A stretch of 41,864 bases of DNA from assembly GCA_903828695.1 (NCBI GenBank), contig CAIKNE010000088.1:1-41864 (forward strand), given 5' to 3'. Source of the DNA: an uncultured Burkholderiales bacterium (GTDB lineage: Bacteria; Pseudomonadota; Gammaproteobacteria; Burkholderiales; Burkholderiaceae_C). Positions 24,923-34,179 of the stretch are shown piece by piece (positions within the stretch are counted from its first letter, which is position 1; each line of letters opens with the position of its first letter). A model generated the notes under the pieces. It did not search any database. It had not been told where the DNA came from and saw nothing but the letters and a program-made list of their open reading frames with translations. A program made the position numbers and the translations under genes.

Positions 24923-26068
24923 ATGTCTGATCCGCTAACAATCAACGGATCCTATCTCCGCGAAATTCGTGAATCCTTAGGATGGTCTCACGGAGAGGTA
25001 GCCTCTAGGGCTTGTTTGTCTGTCAAACAAGTTAAACAACTAGAGGAGGGCGGAGCCAGCTCTTTTTACAGTGATAACGTTAAATTAACCGCTGCTCGCA
25101 AAGTGGCAGGAATTTTGGGTGTCAGTGAGGCTGACCTGTTAGGAACGCCTGCGCTGGAGGTGGCCTCCTTTGAGGATGACGAACTCCAGCCATCACATCA
25201 ACACGGTACAACCCCCCTCGTTACAGAAAAAGAGACCTTGCCTGAGGAAGCCAATTTATTGGCTCAATTCGAATCGCAAGCAACTGCTAGCTCTGCAACT
25301 CATCTGCATCAGCCAATTTTGACACCCGGTGTTGAGGCATTAACCATTAGAAGTGAAGTACTTCATTTCCTGGCTCAACCTCCTGAGGAGGGGCAGGACG
25401 AACATCATTTTCATGACAGTCTTGAATCCCAAGTTCCCAGTTCAACGCATCACACTAGTGAAACCCCAGATGCGCAATCAGTTGGCGCCTATGGCGAACA
25501 AAATACCGAAGTGCATGAGCACACTCTTAGTGCAAATGTAGATCAAACCGGCGTTGAGCATCATACAGACCTCGCACAGTCATCCAGTCCGGCGGGCGTA
25601 AAGACTTCAGGTGAGCAAAGTATTTCAAACTCTGCCTCTAATCTTTTTAAAATAATTATTCTTTTCCTCTTGGCTTTGGGAATTGCTGCTTTTTTTGCGC
25701 AAAAAACCAATGAAGAGCATTCAGAACCACCTCCCCCGCTTCAATCCGTTCCAGAATCATCCTCAAACGCTGCTGATTCAAACGCTAAGACCGAGGATTC
25801 CACCAGTGCGACGCCTACTGGGTCAAGCTCTGGAAGTGCTGGGAATGCGACAAACGCTAGCTCAGTGTCTACGAGTTCAAATGCCACGAACAACGCTGGG
25901 GTAGCTCCAGCTAAGCCTATGGCTTCCGCCCCTACTGCTCCTCCTCCTGCTAAAACGCCAAGTACAGAGCAAAAACCAGCCTCTTCGTCCTCCAATACCG
26001 TGAACCCTTCCAGTTCAAACGCGAGCGGCACCGGGGGCCCAAATACATCTCCTACGCCCTCTAACTAA
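24923..26068 (+). CDS. RodZ-like HTH/transmembrane protein
   Basis: This 381-residue protein has an N-terminal helix-turn-helix of the RodZ type (about residues 8-62, LREIRESLGWSHGEVASRACLSVKQVKQLEEG). A long acidic, His-rich linker follows, then one membrane helix (about 241-262, FKIIILFLLALGIAAFFA) and a periplasmic tail of nearly pure Ser/Thr/Asn/Pro/Ala. RodZ proper joins MreB to the elongation machinery and ends in a beta-domain that is missing here. I infer a cell-shape protein linked to the adjacent bactofilins; it may act as a variant RodZ or only share the architecture. Confidence 0.78.
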   Translation: MSDPLTINGSYLREIRESLGWSHGEVASRACLSVKQVKQLEEGGASSFYSDNVKLTAARKVAGILGVSEADLLGTPALEVASFEDDELQPSHQHGTTPLVTEKETLPEEANLLAQFESQATASSATHLHQPILTPGVEALTIRSEVLHFLAQPPEEGQDEHHFHDSLESQVPSSTHHTSETPDAQSVGAYGEQNTEVHEHTLSANVDQTGVEHHTDLAQSSSPAGVKTSGEQSISNSASNLFKIIILFLLALGIAAFFAQKTNEEHSEPPPPLQSVPESSSNAADSNAKTEDSTSATPTGSSSGSAGNATNASSVSTSSNATNNAGVAPAKPMASAPTAPPPAKTPSTEQKPASSSSNTVNPSSSNASGTGGPNTSPTPSN

Positions 26069-26180
26069 GCTTTTACTGCATTAGTTAGAGAGGAAGACCT
26101 TAGGGTCCAATGGGCCTCGAACTCGATTAAAAAGTGTTCAGCCGTAAGGTTTACTACTTTGAGCGCAGGTTACGCTCAGC

Positions 26181-27296
26181 CTATTCTTTTGCGCCTAAAG
26201 CCATTGCATTTTGTTTAGAGATCAATCTTTCTTGCTCATTATTGGATTCGCTTACAGGCCAACCTTGCATGTGCTGTTGTGCAATAGTTGCCAAAGCACT
26301 CAACCAATGCTTTGAGCCGTTGAGGCAAGGAATGTAGTTAAATTCTTTACCACCAGCATTTAGAAAGGTATCACGTACTTCCATGCCAATTTCCTCAAGC
26401 GTTTCCAAGCAATCACTTGTAAATCCGGGGCAAATCACATCAATGCTGGTTGTGCCTTGTTCGGCTAAGGATTTGGCAGTGGGCTCGGTATAGGGCTCTA
26501 GCCACTTGGCCCGACCAAACCTAGATTGAAAGGTAACGATGTATTCGCTCTTGTTAAGTTGCAGCCTTTCAGCCAGCAGTCGCGCAGTTTTATGGCACTC
26601 GCAATGATAGGGGTCGCCGAGCAGTAGTGAGCGTTCAGGGATGCCGTGAAAGCTCATGAGAAGCTTTTGTGCACGGCCCTTGGCATTCCAGTGGGACTCA
26701 ACTTGCAAAGCAAGGGCCTCAATGTAGGCCGGATGATCATGGTAGTGATTGATGAAACGAAACTCAGGGAGCAACCGACTTTTGAAGCCCCATGTAAATA
26801 CACTATCAAACAAACTAGCAGTGGTGGTTGCCGAATACTGGGGGTATGCGGGCAGCAAAAGCACGCGAGTAACACCCTCGTTCTTTAATTGAGTCAGCTG
26901 AGAACCTATGCTGGGTTGGCCGTAACGCATCGCATAACGAACAATCAGAGTCTGGTTGTTGGGGGATTGTTTATGAAATTCCTGTTCCAATCCATCGGCT
27001 TGTGTCTTGGTCCATACCTTCAGGGGCGAGCCTTCAGGGGTCCAGATGCTTGCGTATTTTTTTGCGGACTTGGAGGGACGAACTCTTAAAATGATGCCGT
27101 GCAAGATGAGGAGCCACAAGAGTTTTGGGATCTCAACGACTCTTGAATCGCTCAAAAATTCTGCCAAGTAGCGACGCAGCGCCTTAGCAGTTGGCGCCTC
27201 AGGCGTGCCTAAGTTACAAAATAAAACTGCAGTCTTATTAACTTGACCGTGCTGGTATTTTGGCTCTTTGGTGAAACGTGGTTTGATGGATAACAT
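26181..27296 (-). CDS. hemH: Ferrochelatase
   Basis: HemH inserts Fe2+ into protoporphyrin IX, the last step of haem synthesis. The start at 27296 gives 371 residues with the family-typical N-terminus (FTKEPKYQHGQVNKTAVLFCNLGTPEAPT); the frame is open to 27329. Conserved parts are LRRYLAEFLSDSRVVEIP, the PAYPQYSATTTAS segment, the metal-binding His in LMSFHGIPERS and the CPGFTSDCLETLEEI loop with the conserved Glu residues. It is 59 bases downstream of hpnE on the same strand. Confidence 0.94.
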   Translation of the reverse strand: MLSIKPRFTKEPKYQHGQVNKTAVLFCNLGTPEAPTAKALRRYLAEFLSDSRVVEIPKLLWLLILHGIILRVRPSKSAKKYASIWTPEGSPLKVWTKTQADGLEQEFHKQSPNNQTLIVRYAMRYGQPSIGSQLTQLKNEGVTRVLLLPAYPQYSATTTASLFDSVFTWGFKSRLLPEFRFINHYHDHPAYIEALALQVESHWNAKGRAQKLLMSFHGIPERSLLLGDPYHCECHKTARLLAERLQLNKSEYIVTFQSRFGRAKWLEPYTEPTAKSLAEQGTTSIDVICPGFTSDCLETLEEIGMEVRDTFLNAGGKEFNYIPCLNGSKHWLSALATIAQQHMQGWPVSESNNEQERLISKQNAMALGAKE

Positions 27297-27355
27297 AAGC
27301 TTTATTTTCGCCCAACCAGGGGCTCTCATTGAAAGATAAGGTTAAAAAGTCGCAC

Positions 27356-28681
27356 TTAATGCATGTCAAGGGTTTGAAAGGCTTCTTTCACCGCGCGCAT
27401 ACCCGATAAAACCGCGCCTTCTAGCGTTGATGGGTAGGGCCCGTCCGTGAAATCTCCGCACGCCCAAATCCGCTCGCTGACTTGGATGCTAGGCCTGATA
27501 AGCTCAGGTTTACAACAAAAAGTGGCTCGACGCTCTGTGATTGTTCCTAAGTACTCTAGGTGGGAGAGTCCCAACTCAATTCTCGCTTGCTCGAGCACAG
27601 CGCTTGCAGTTTGATCGTTGGAGAGTGTTGCATAACTGCTGACGAAGCTGAGAATGCGCCGGTTCAGTTGGGATTGCTCAACGTTCATGGATCCTTCAAA
27701 TAAAAATCCACGATCAAATACAAATTGAGCGGGTGCTTGTACGTGTCCTACATTTGTTGAATCACTTTGAAGCATTAACACTGGTGCGCTCAAACTCTCA
27801 AAGGAAGAATCATTGCACCTTAGGTAGGTCGTCGCAATTTGAGTGTATTCAATGCGGTTTGCCCTATCCGCCCACTGCGGGTTGATATCTGCCAACAACC
27901 TGGCTGCGTTGATGGGGTCGCAGGCCACGATGACCGCATCTGGTTTGTCACTCCTGTCCCCCAATATGCCTAGGGAGCTGAGACTCTTTATGTGTGTGCT
28001 TTTTTGGATTTCACAGCCCATCTGCAATAACCAGCGCTCACAGGTATGAGGGAAAAGTTCCCCCAAGTCACACCGTGGAATTAAAAAATCAGATCCCCCC
28101 GCAACTGTGAACATGGCGTCTTTTAAAACTCTAAGAAAGACCCTCCCACTCGTCATTTCAATGGGGGTATTGAAAGCGCAAAGACATAAAGGTAAAAAGA
28201 GCGACTCCATCACAGTATCCGTCGCGCCCTTGCAAATGTCTTTGACTGAGTACTTTGTTTCGCACCGGAACCCCTGAAGCGTCCACTTTGTCGCCAACCA
28301 TAGGAGTGAGCTTTTGTCTTTAAGACTCCATTGCGAACAGTTTAGGATGCCCAGTAAAAACTGCACTGAAGGGGGAAGCCAGGCGGGCCCCTTAAGACTA
28401 AAGCCATTGCCTTGCTTGTCCAACAAACTGAGTCTACAGCGCAGCATAAGGCTCTCAGGATTGAGTCCTACACTTGCCATCAAATCAAGGGTTGCACGGT
28501 AAGCGCCAATCATAATGTGCTGACCATTGTCTAGGGTGAGTCCCCCCAGTTGCACGGACCGTGCTCGCCCACCCAATTCGGATTTAGCTTCGACAAGGGT
28601 TACTTTAGCGCCTCGCCTCGTAGCTTCAACTGCAGCGCATAAACCAGCCCAACCCGCTCCAATAATGAGAATATTTTTCAA
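27356..28681 (-). CDS. hpnE: Hydroxysqualene dehydroxylase HpnE
   Basis: HpnE is an FAD-dependent amine-oxidase-fold enzyme that reduces hydroxysqualene to squalene, the last step of the bacterial HpnCDE route. The 441-residue protein has the dinucleotide-binding GAGWAG (residues 8-13) and the ELGGRARSVQLGGLTLDNGQH segment. The C-terminal FAD contact is in WACGDFTDGPYPSTLEGAVLSG. Its start overlaps the end of hpnD by 4 bases. The hpnCD neighbours separate it from the related carotenoid desaturases. Confidence 0.93.
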   Translation of the reverse strand: MKNILIIGAGWAGLCAAVEATRRGAKVTLVEAKSELGGRARSVQLGGLTLDNGQHIMIGAYRATLDLMASVGLNPESLMLRCRLSLLDKQGNGFSLKGPAWLPPSVQFLLGILNCSQWSLKDKSSLLWLATKWTLQGFRCETKYSVKDICKGATDTVMESLFLPLCLCAFNTPIEMTSGRVFLRVLKDAMFTVAGGSDFLIPRCDLGELFPHTCERWLLQMGCEIQKSTHIKSLSSLGILGDRSDKPDAVIVACDPINAARLLADINPQWADRANRIEYTQIATTYLRCNDSSFESLSAPVLMLQSDSTNVGHVQAPAQFVFDRGFLFEGSMNVEQSQLNRRILSFVSSYATLSNDQTASAVLEQARIELGLSHLEYLGTITERRATFCCKPELIRPSIQVSERIWACGDFTDGPYPSTLEGAVLSGMRAVKEAFQTLDMH

Positions 28682-29517
28682 AATCTACCCAAAGCTTGCA
28701 CTCTCCAAGCTAACCAAAACTTCCTCAGAGGCGTTAGTGCTACCCGTTCCTTAAGAACAGGAAACCCTGAGCTCTCAATTTCATCTAAGAGTTTGCTGTA
28801 AATACTTGCCATCATCAGCCCAGGCTTTTGCGATCTTTTGTCTTGAGCGGGTAAAAGCGAGAGTGCTTGTGTGTAGATGGAGCGCGCCCGGTCGCATTGA
28901 AATTGCATGAGTGCCGTAAAGCGCTCTGAAGGTATTCGTTGCAGTATTTCATGCGCTTTGACGTCAAATTGCTGTAACTCACTGATGGGGATATAAATTC
29001 TGCCCCTGAGTGCATCCTCTCCGACATCTCGGATGATATTAGTGAGTTGAAAGGCCAACCCAAGTCGGTGTGCATACTCGGTGGTGTTCGGGTGTGAGGA
29101 GCCGAAAATGAGGGAAGATACCTCGCCAACGACTGAAGCAACCAAGTAGCAGTAGCGACTCAGGGCTTCGAAATCGAGGTACCTGGTTTGAACCAAATCC
29201 ATTTGACACCCCTCAATGACACAGAGAAGGTGGTGGGCTTGGATGCCAAATTCGCTGCAGCAAGGAAGGAGTGCTTGCATCACCGGGTGATGCGCCGCTC
29301 CCTCAAAGGACTGTATAACTTCCTGGTGCCACCAAGCTAATTTTTGTGCCGCAACGCTTGGATCACTGACCTCATCTACGACGTCGTCTACTTCTCTGCA
29401 AAAAGCATAAAAGGCCGTGATTGCAGCGCGACGTGCCGGGGGCAGGAAAAGGAAAGCATAGTAAAAACTACTACCCGAGGAAGAAGCTTTTTGTTGAACG
29501 TATTCTTGTGGAGTCAT
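28678..29517 (-). CDS. hpnD: Presqualene diphosphate synthase HpnD
   Basis: HpnD joins two farnesyl diphosphates to presqualene diphosphate. The 279-residue protein is of the trans-isoprenyl diphosphate synthase head-to-head type, with the first Asp-rich motif DDVVDE (44-49), the second in LTNIIRDVGEDALRGRIYIP (Asp 164 and 168), and the FYYAFLFLPPARRAAI substrate segment. It begins directly where hpnC ends and overlaps hpnE by 4 bases. Phytoene synthase is the main alternative, ruled out by the three-gene context. Confidence 0.94.
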   Translation of the reverse strand: MTPQEYVQQKASSSGSSFYYAFLFLPPARRAAITAFYAFCREVDDVVDEVSDPSVAAQKLAWWHQEVIQSFEGAAHHPVMQALLPCCSEFGIQAHHLLCVIEGCQMDLVQTRYLDFEALSRYCYLVASVVGEVSSLIFGSSHPNTTEYAHRLGLAFQLTNIIRDVGEDALRGRIYIPISELQQFDVKAHEILQRIPSERFTALMQFQCDRARSIYTQALSLLPAQDKRSQKPGLMMASIYSKLLDEIESSGFPVLKERVALTPLRKFWLAWRVQALGRF

Positions 29518-30372
29518 CTAAGTTGGATTGGGTGGGGGATTGCTGTTCAAATGTTGAGTGGGGCTAAAAGAACTTTTAAAGCAGCATCTCCATGCGATTA
29601 CAACGTAGTCTAACCGTGTAAGTCGGGGTCTAATTAGGTGTGGATTAACTCTTTCAATCTTCTCAATCATGCGCAGGCCCCCCTGGACCACTGCGCGCAA
29701 CTCCCAACCTGCTCGCCCACCGATGGATAAGCAAAGTGGGGCTCCGGTGTGCATCAATTTCTTTGCAAATGCAATTTCTTTGTCCAAAGTGGAGTCAACG
29801 GGTAAGTAAAACCTGTTTCTTGAAATGTCTATGCTTATATCTTGCCAAAAATTAATAAGTTGGAGCGCGCAGCATATCGAATCACTTTGCGACAAGCTCT
29901 TGGGGTCCTCATGGTTAAACAAGCGAAGCATGATTCGCCCAATGGGCGCTGCCGATTTATGGCAGTACTGGATCAACTCCTCCCTGGTTTTATAGGTTAG
30001 GTTGGCTTCCGAATACAGCACATCTTGTTCAAATGCATCCAATAATCGGTGTAGCAGTTCGGGGGGGATTTGAAATTCTTTTATAACAAGTCCAAGAGGG
30101 CCAAAAATATGGGGCCATCTGTTGCTGCTGGTCTCATGACCTTGGGTTTGCGAGTCCATGTCAGACAGGCAAAGATTGAGGTCTGCTCTGTACTCCGATA
30201 AATCGTCAATCCTTTGAACCGATCCCTGCTCGCCCTCATCTGCCAAATCATCTGCGGTTCTTGCAAAGTGGTAGACAGCGCTCACTGCATAGCGCAGTTT
30301 AGGTGGGCAAAGCCAGGACGCGACGGGAAAGTTCTCGTAGTGGTCTATAGGTTTGGGATTCACCTTGTGCAT
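29518..30372 (-). CDS. hpnC: Hydroxysqualene synthase HpnC
   Basis: HpnC converts presqualene diphosphate to hydroxysqualene. The start was set at ATG 30372 (284 residues), since family members begin just before DHYENFPVAS; an upstream TTG at 30420 is in frame. The Asp-rich motifs are TADDLADE (39-46) and INFWQDISIDISRNRFYLP. It is the first gene of hpnC-hpnD-hpnE(-hemH). No squalene-hopene cyclase is in the window, so the end product (hopanoid or squalene) cannot be told. Confidence 0.93.
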   Translation of the reverse strand: MHKVNPKPIDHYENFPVASWLCPPKLRYAVSAVYHFARTADDLADEGEQGSVQRIDDLSEYRADLNLCLSDMDSQTQGHETSSNRWPHIFGPLGLVIKEFQIPPELLHRLLDAFEQDVLYSEANLTYKTREELIQYCHKSAAPIGRIMLRLFNHEDPKSLSQSDSICCALQLINFWQDISIDISRNRFYLPVDSTLDKEIAFAKKLMHTGAPLCLSIGGRAGWELRAVVQGGLRMIEKIERVNPHLIRPRLTRLDYVVIAWRCCFKSSFSPTQHLNSNPPPNPT

Positions 30373-30421
30373 TCTGTCATTAAGTTTCCGATTTGCCGAG
30401 TCCCCGTTGGGGGCGATCAAA

Positions 30422-30460
30422 GAATTTTGTGTTCAAAACAGTTAGATTGAACACAAATTC
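30422..30460. promoter_or_regulatory. Long inverted repeat upstream of hpnC
   Basis: TTGTGTTCAA and TTGAACACAA flank a 10-base centre; the arms extend to GAATTT and AAATTC with one extra T on the left. It lies 50-90 bases upstream of the hpnC ATG. Its spacing (10-10-10) suits a dimeric regulator; as RNA it would form a 14-bp hairpin. No T-run follows on either strand that would make it a clear terminator. Confidence 0.6.
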
Positions 30461-30609
30461 TCATGTTATTTTCTCATTCGCTCAACTCTTGTAGGGATTT
30501 TAGACCCCAAGCCTCGTATTTTGGGGGAGTAAGAGGTAGAATTTAGGGTTGACCGATTTCAGGCGGGTGGTTTGCAAATGTGGACCGCCCGTTGCTATTT
30601 TGAAAACCT

Positions 30610-30696
30610 GCGCGGGTGGCGAAATTGGTAGACGCACCAGGTTTAGGTCCTGACGGTAGAAATACTGTGGGGGTTCGAGTCCCCCCCCGCGCACCA
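30610..30696 (+). tRNA. tRNA-Leu (anticodon UAG)
   Basis: The acceptor arms GCGCGGG and CCCGCGC pair, followed by the discriminator A and an encoded CCA. The D-arm reads TGGCGAAATTGGTAGACGC, the anticodon loop TTTAGGT has TAG at 30644-30646, there is a long class II variable arm, and the T-loop TTCGAGT is intact. TTGCAA (30572) and TGCTATTTT (30593-30601) could be its promoter. Confidence 0.97.
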
Positions 30697-30744
30697 GAGA
30701 TTTTGCTCGTCCGTTCAGTACGGGTAAATTTATTAGGAATGAAT

Positions 30745-32064
30745 ATGACAATTCAAGTTGAAACCTTAGAAAAATTAGAGCGCAAAATGACGCTGACCTT
30801 GCCAGTTGAGGTCATTCAAAACGAGGTGGATACCCGTCTTAAGCGCTTGGCAAGAAAAGTGAAAATCGATGGATTCAGGCCCGGTAAAGTTCCGATGAAT
30901 ATCGTTGCGCAACGCTATGGGTATTCAGTCCATTACGAGGTCATGAACGACAAAGTCGGTGAAGCGTTTCAAACCGCTGCCAATGAGGCGAAGTTAAGGG
31001 TAGCTGGCGCACCGAAAATAAGTGAAACAGAAGGGGCACCCGATGGGCAGATGTCCTTTGATGCGGTCTTTGAGGTCTACCCTGAGGTAACAGTTTCTGA
31101 TATTTCTCAGATTAAAGTTGAAAAATTGAGTTGCGAAGTCTCGCAAGAGTCATTGCAAAAAACGATCGATATTCTTCGTGCACAAAAGAGAACTTATACG
31201 ATTCGTGGATTGGACGCAAAAGCGGCCAAGACAGACCGTGTAAGCGTTGACTTTGAGGGGCGCATTGACGGCGAAACCTTTGAAGGCGGAAAAGCCGAGG
31301 ACTTCCAGTTTGTGCTGGGTGAGGGCAGAATGCTCAAAGAGTTTGACGACGCTGTGCACGATATGAAGCTTGGGGAGAGCAAGACGTTTCCCCTTGTATT
31401 CCCTGCCGACTACCATGGACGCGAGGTTGCTGGAAAGACCGCTGACTTTATGGTCACGGTCAAGAAGATTGAAGCCTCTCATTTGCCTGAGGTTAACGAT
31501 GCGTTCGCTAAATCTTTGGGCGTACCAGAGGGTACCGTTGATGGTTTGATGGCTGAAGTTCGCAAGAATTTAGAGCTCGAAGTCAAGTCGCGCTTGCTCA
31601 AGCGCAATAAAATCGCTGCCTTAGATGCATTGATTGAGCATGCCCAGCTTGACTTGCCCAAGTCCATTGTTCAGTCAGAAATCGATCGACAAATTGCTGC
31701 AGCAAGAGCTGAGCTCAAACAGCGCGGAGTCAAGGACGCTGAGAATGCGCCCATACCTGAGGATATTTTCCGTCCCCAGGCGGAGCGTCAAGTTCGAATG
31801 GGGTTGGTTATCGGTGAGATGGTTAGAAAGCATGAATTGCATGCCACTAAAGATCAAATCAAAGCTCAAATCGAAGAGATGGCCTCTAGCTATGAGAAAC
31901 CAAGCGAAGTCGCTGGTTGGTATTACAGGGATAACCGTCGTATGGCCGAAGTAGAGTCCTGGGTCATCGAGAATAACGTCACAGATTTCATTCTTTCTCA
32001 AATGCAAGTATCTGAGAAAGCTGTGTCTTTTGATGAGCTGATGGATCAGCAACAGCAGCAGTAA
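30745..32064 (+). CDS. tig: Trigger factor
   Basis: Trigger factor is the ribosome-bound chaperone and prolyl isomerase for nascent chains. The start was set at the second of two nearby ATGs because AGGA lies at the right distance; this gives 439 residues starting [14 protein letters not shown]. The N-terminal ribosome-binding loop contains GFRPGKVP (the GFRxGxxP signature). The FKBP-like domain (about 150-245) contains [18 protein letters not shown] and the C-terminal helical arms end in a poly-Gln tail. It heads tig-clpP-clpX-lon. Confidence 0.96.
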   Translation: MTIQVETLEKLERKMTLTLPVEVIQNEVDTRLKRLARKVKIDGFRPGKVPMNIVAQRYGYSVHYEVMNDKVGEAFQTAANEAKLRVAGAPKISETEGAPDGQMSFDAVFEVYPEVTVSDISQIKVEKLSCEVSQESLQKTIDILRAQKRTYTIRGLDAKAAKTDRVSVDFEGRIDGETFEGGKAEDFQFVLGEGRMLKEFDDAVHDMKLGESKTFPLVFPADYHGREVAGKTADFMVTVKKIEASHLPEVNDAFAKSLGVPEGTVDGLMAEVRKNLELEVKSRLLKRNKIAALDALIEHAQLDLPKSIVQSEIDRQIAAARAELKQRGVKDAENAPIPEDIFRPQAERQVRMGLVIGEMVRKHELHATKDQIKAQIEEMASSYEKPSEVAGWYYRDNRRMAEVESWVIENNVTDFILSQMQVSEKAVSFDELMDQQQQQ

Positions 32065-32104
32065 TAGTAATAGCCTTAATACTTTTGAATTACGGAGAGC
32101 AATT

Positions 32105-32713
32105 ATGAATTCCTTGGACACGCAGGCCTTAGGCTTGGTCCCGATGGTCGTTGAGCAATCTGGAAGAGGTGAGCGCTCATATGATATTTATTCCCGTCTC
32201 TTAAAAGAGAGGGTTATCTTCCTTGTTGGCCCCGTGAATGACCAAACAGCCAACTTGGTTGTTGCTCAGTTGTTGTTTTTGGAGAGTGAGAACCCTGATA
32301 AAGATATTTCTCTCTACATCAACTCGCCTGGCGGATCGGTTAGCGCAGGCTTGGCCATATTCGACACTATGAACTTCATTAAGCCAGATGTTTCTACCCT
32401 GTGTATAGGCATGGCGGCTAGCATGGGAGCCTTTTTGTTGGCAGCTGGTCAAAAGGGGAAAAGATTTGCCCTTCCTAATTCTAAGGTGATGATTCACCAG
32501 CCTTTGGGTGGAACTCAGGGGCAGGCAACAGAGATTGAAATTGCCGCACGTGAGATCTTAAAAACTCGTGAGCAGCTGAATAGGATTACGGCTGAACGAA
32601 CTGGGCAGCCCCTAGAAAAGATCAATCTGGACACTGAGCGTGACTTCTACCTCTCTGCAGAAGAGACAAAGGAATACGGAATCGTAGATCAGGTTATCTC
32701 AAAAAGACCCTAA
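32105..32713 (+). CDS. clpP: ATP-dependent Clp protease proteolytic subunit
   Basis: ClpP is the barrel-shaped serine protease that works with ClpX or ClpA. The 202-residue protein has the catalytic triad Ser106 (GMAASMGAF), His131 (MIHQPLGG) and Asp180 (ERDFYLS). The N-terminal [21 protein letters not shown] is typical. A GGAG ribosome binding site precedes it; the gap to tig is 40 bases. Confidence 0.97.
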   Translation: MNSLDTQALGLVPMVVEQSGRGERSYDIYSRLLKERVIFLVGPVNDQTANLVVAQLLFLESENPDKDISLYINSPGGSVSAGLAIFDTMNFIKPDVSTLCIGMAASMGAFLLAAGQKGKRFALPNSKVMIHQPLGGTQGQATEIEIAAREILKTREQLNRITAERTGQPLEKINLDTERDFYLSAEETKEYGIVDQVISKRP

Positions 32714-32804
32714 AAGTCGGTTAACGGTTGGGAGGCACTAAAACTTGCACGATTCCTGCTTTATTTCAAAAGTAGCCGGTTTTAGGCTAATTTTAGTTAT
32801 CATT

Positions 32805-32813
32805 TGGTATACA
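32805..32813 (+). promoter_or_regulatory. Possible extended -10 before clpX
   Basis: TGGTATACA (TG extension plus TATACA) ends 22 bases before the clpX ATG. No good -35 is seen. It may give clpX separate expression from clpP. Confidence 0.3.
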
Positions 32814-32835
32814 AATTTGAAATAGGCGGAAACGA

Positions 32836-34101
32836 ATGGCCGATAAAAAAGGCAACCCTAGAGAAAAGACCTTGTATTGCTCCTTTTGTGGCAAAAGTCA
32901 GCATGAGGTCAAAAAGCTAATTGCAGGTCCGTCTGTATTCATTTGTGATGAATGCATTGATCTTTGCAATGACATCATTCGTGACGAAGTGCCGGCAGAA
33001 AGTTTGGATGGGGTTAAACGAAGCGATCTGCCCACTCCGATCGAGATCAAGAATAATTTAGACAACTATGTGATTGGTCAAGAGGTTGCAAAGCGTTCTT
33101 TAGCTGTAGCTGTTTATAACCATTACAAGCGGTTGCGTCATAAAGAGCTGGCTAAAAAAGATGAGATCGAGCTTACAAAGACCAATATTTTATTGATTGG
33201 TCCTACGGGTTCGGGTAAGACACTACTTGCTCAAACTCTGGCTCGAATGCTTGATGTGCCCTTTGTTATGGCTGATGCAACGACGCTGACTGAGGCGGGT
33301 TATGTGGGTGAGGATGTTGAAAATATCATCCAAAAGCTTTTACAAAATTGTAATTACGATATTGCTCGTGCGCAAAAGGGTATTGTCTACATTGATGAGA
33401 TAGACAAAATCTCTAGAAAATCAGACAACCCCTCCATCACCCGCGATGTCTCTGGTGAAGGCGTGCAACAAGCTCTCCTTAAATTGATAGAGGGCACGAT
33501 GGCAAGTATTCCCCCTCAGGGCGGAAGAAAGCATCCCAATCAAGATTTCTTGCAAGTGGATACAACAAATATTTTGTTTATCTGCGGTGGTGCTTTTGCG
33601 GGACTTGAAAAGGTTATTCAAAATAGAACCGATACATCGGGCATTGGTTTTAGTGCTGTAGTGCGCACGAAAGCAGAAAAAACGTTGACAGAAGTTTTCG
33701 GCGACGTTGAGCCCGAGGATTTAATTAAATTCGGTCTCATTCCCGAACTTGTTGGAAGGTTGCCCGTTGTGGCGACCCTGGACGAGCTGACGGAGGACGC
33801 GCTTGTTCAGATCTTAACTGAGCCCAAAAATGCACTGATTAAGCAATACGCTCAACTCCTACACATGGAGGGTGTTGATCTTGAGATTCGTCCTGCAGCA
33901 CTTAAAGCCATCGCTAAAAAGGCGCTTGCACGTAAAACAGGTGCAAGAGGACTCAGATCGATACTTGAACATTCGTTAATTGACACCATGTTTGATTTAC
34001 CGAGCGCGAGTAACGTTGAAAAAGTAGTGGTGGAGGAGTCCACCATTGAAGAGAACAAAGCACCTTTATTGGTGTACCGTGAGGCTGCTAAAAAGGCTTA
34101 A
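32836..34101 (+). CDS. clpX: ATP-dependent Clp protease ATP-binding subunit
   Basis: ClpX is the AAA+ unfoldase that feeds proteins to ClpP. The 421-residue protein has the N-terminal zinc-binding domain (Cys15, 18, 37 and 40), Walker A GPTGSGKT (122-129), the Walker [10 protein letters not shown] and the GYVGEDVE pore region. The ClpP-binding IGF loop appears as TSGIGFSA. It follows clpP by 122 bases. Confidence 0.97.
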   Translation: MADKKGNPREKTLYCSFCGKSQHEVKKLIAGPSVFICDECIDLCNDIIRDEVPAESLDGVKRSDLPTPIEIKNNLDNYVIGQEVAKRSLAVAVYNHYKRLRHKELAKKDEIELTKTNILLIGPTGSGKTLLAQTLARMLDVPFVMADATTLTEAGYVGEDVENIIQKLLQNCNYDIARAQKGIVYIDEIDKISRKSDNPSITRDVSGEGVQQALLKLIEGTMASIPPQGGRKHPNQDFLQVDTTNILFICGGAFAGLEKVIQNRTDTSGIGFSAVVRTKAEKTLTEVFGDVEPEDLIKFGLIPELVGRLPVVATLDELTEDALVQILTEPKNALIKQYAQLLHMEGVDLEIRPAALKAIAKKALARKTGARGLRSILEHSLIDTMFDLPSASNVEKVVVEESTIEENKAPLLVYREAAKKA

Positions 34102-34179
34102 TTGCATAACCATGATCATTGGGTGAAGTCTCTCTTAGAGATCCTATTCGCCAAGTTCATTTTTAAATGGAAATAAACC

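Noticed and set aside
30616-30744. Upstream extension of trigger factor
   Set aside because: The extra codons read through tRNA-Leu; the true start has AGGA at the right spacing and matches the family N-terminus.
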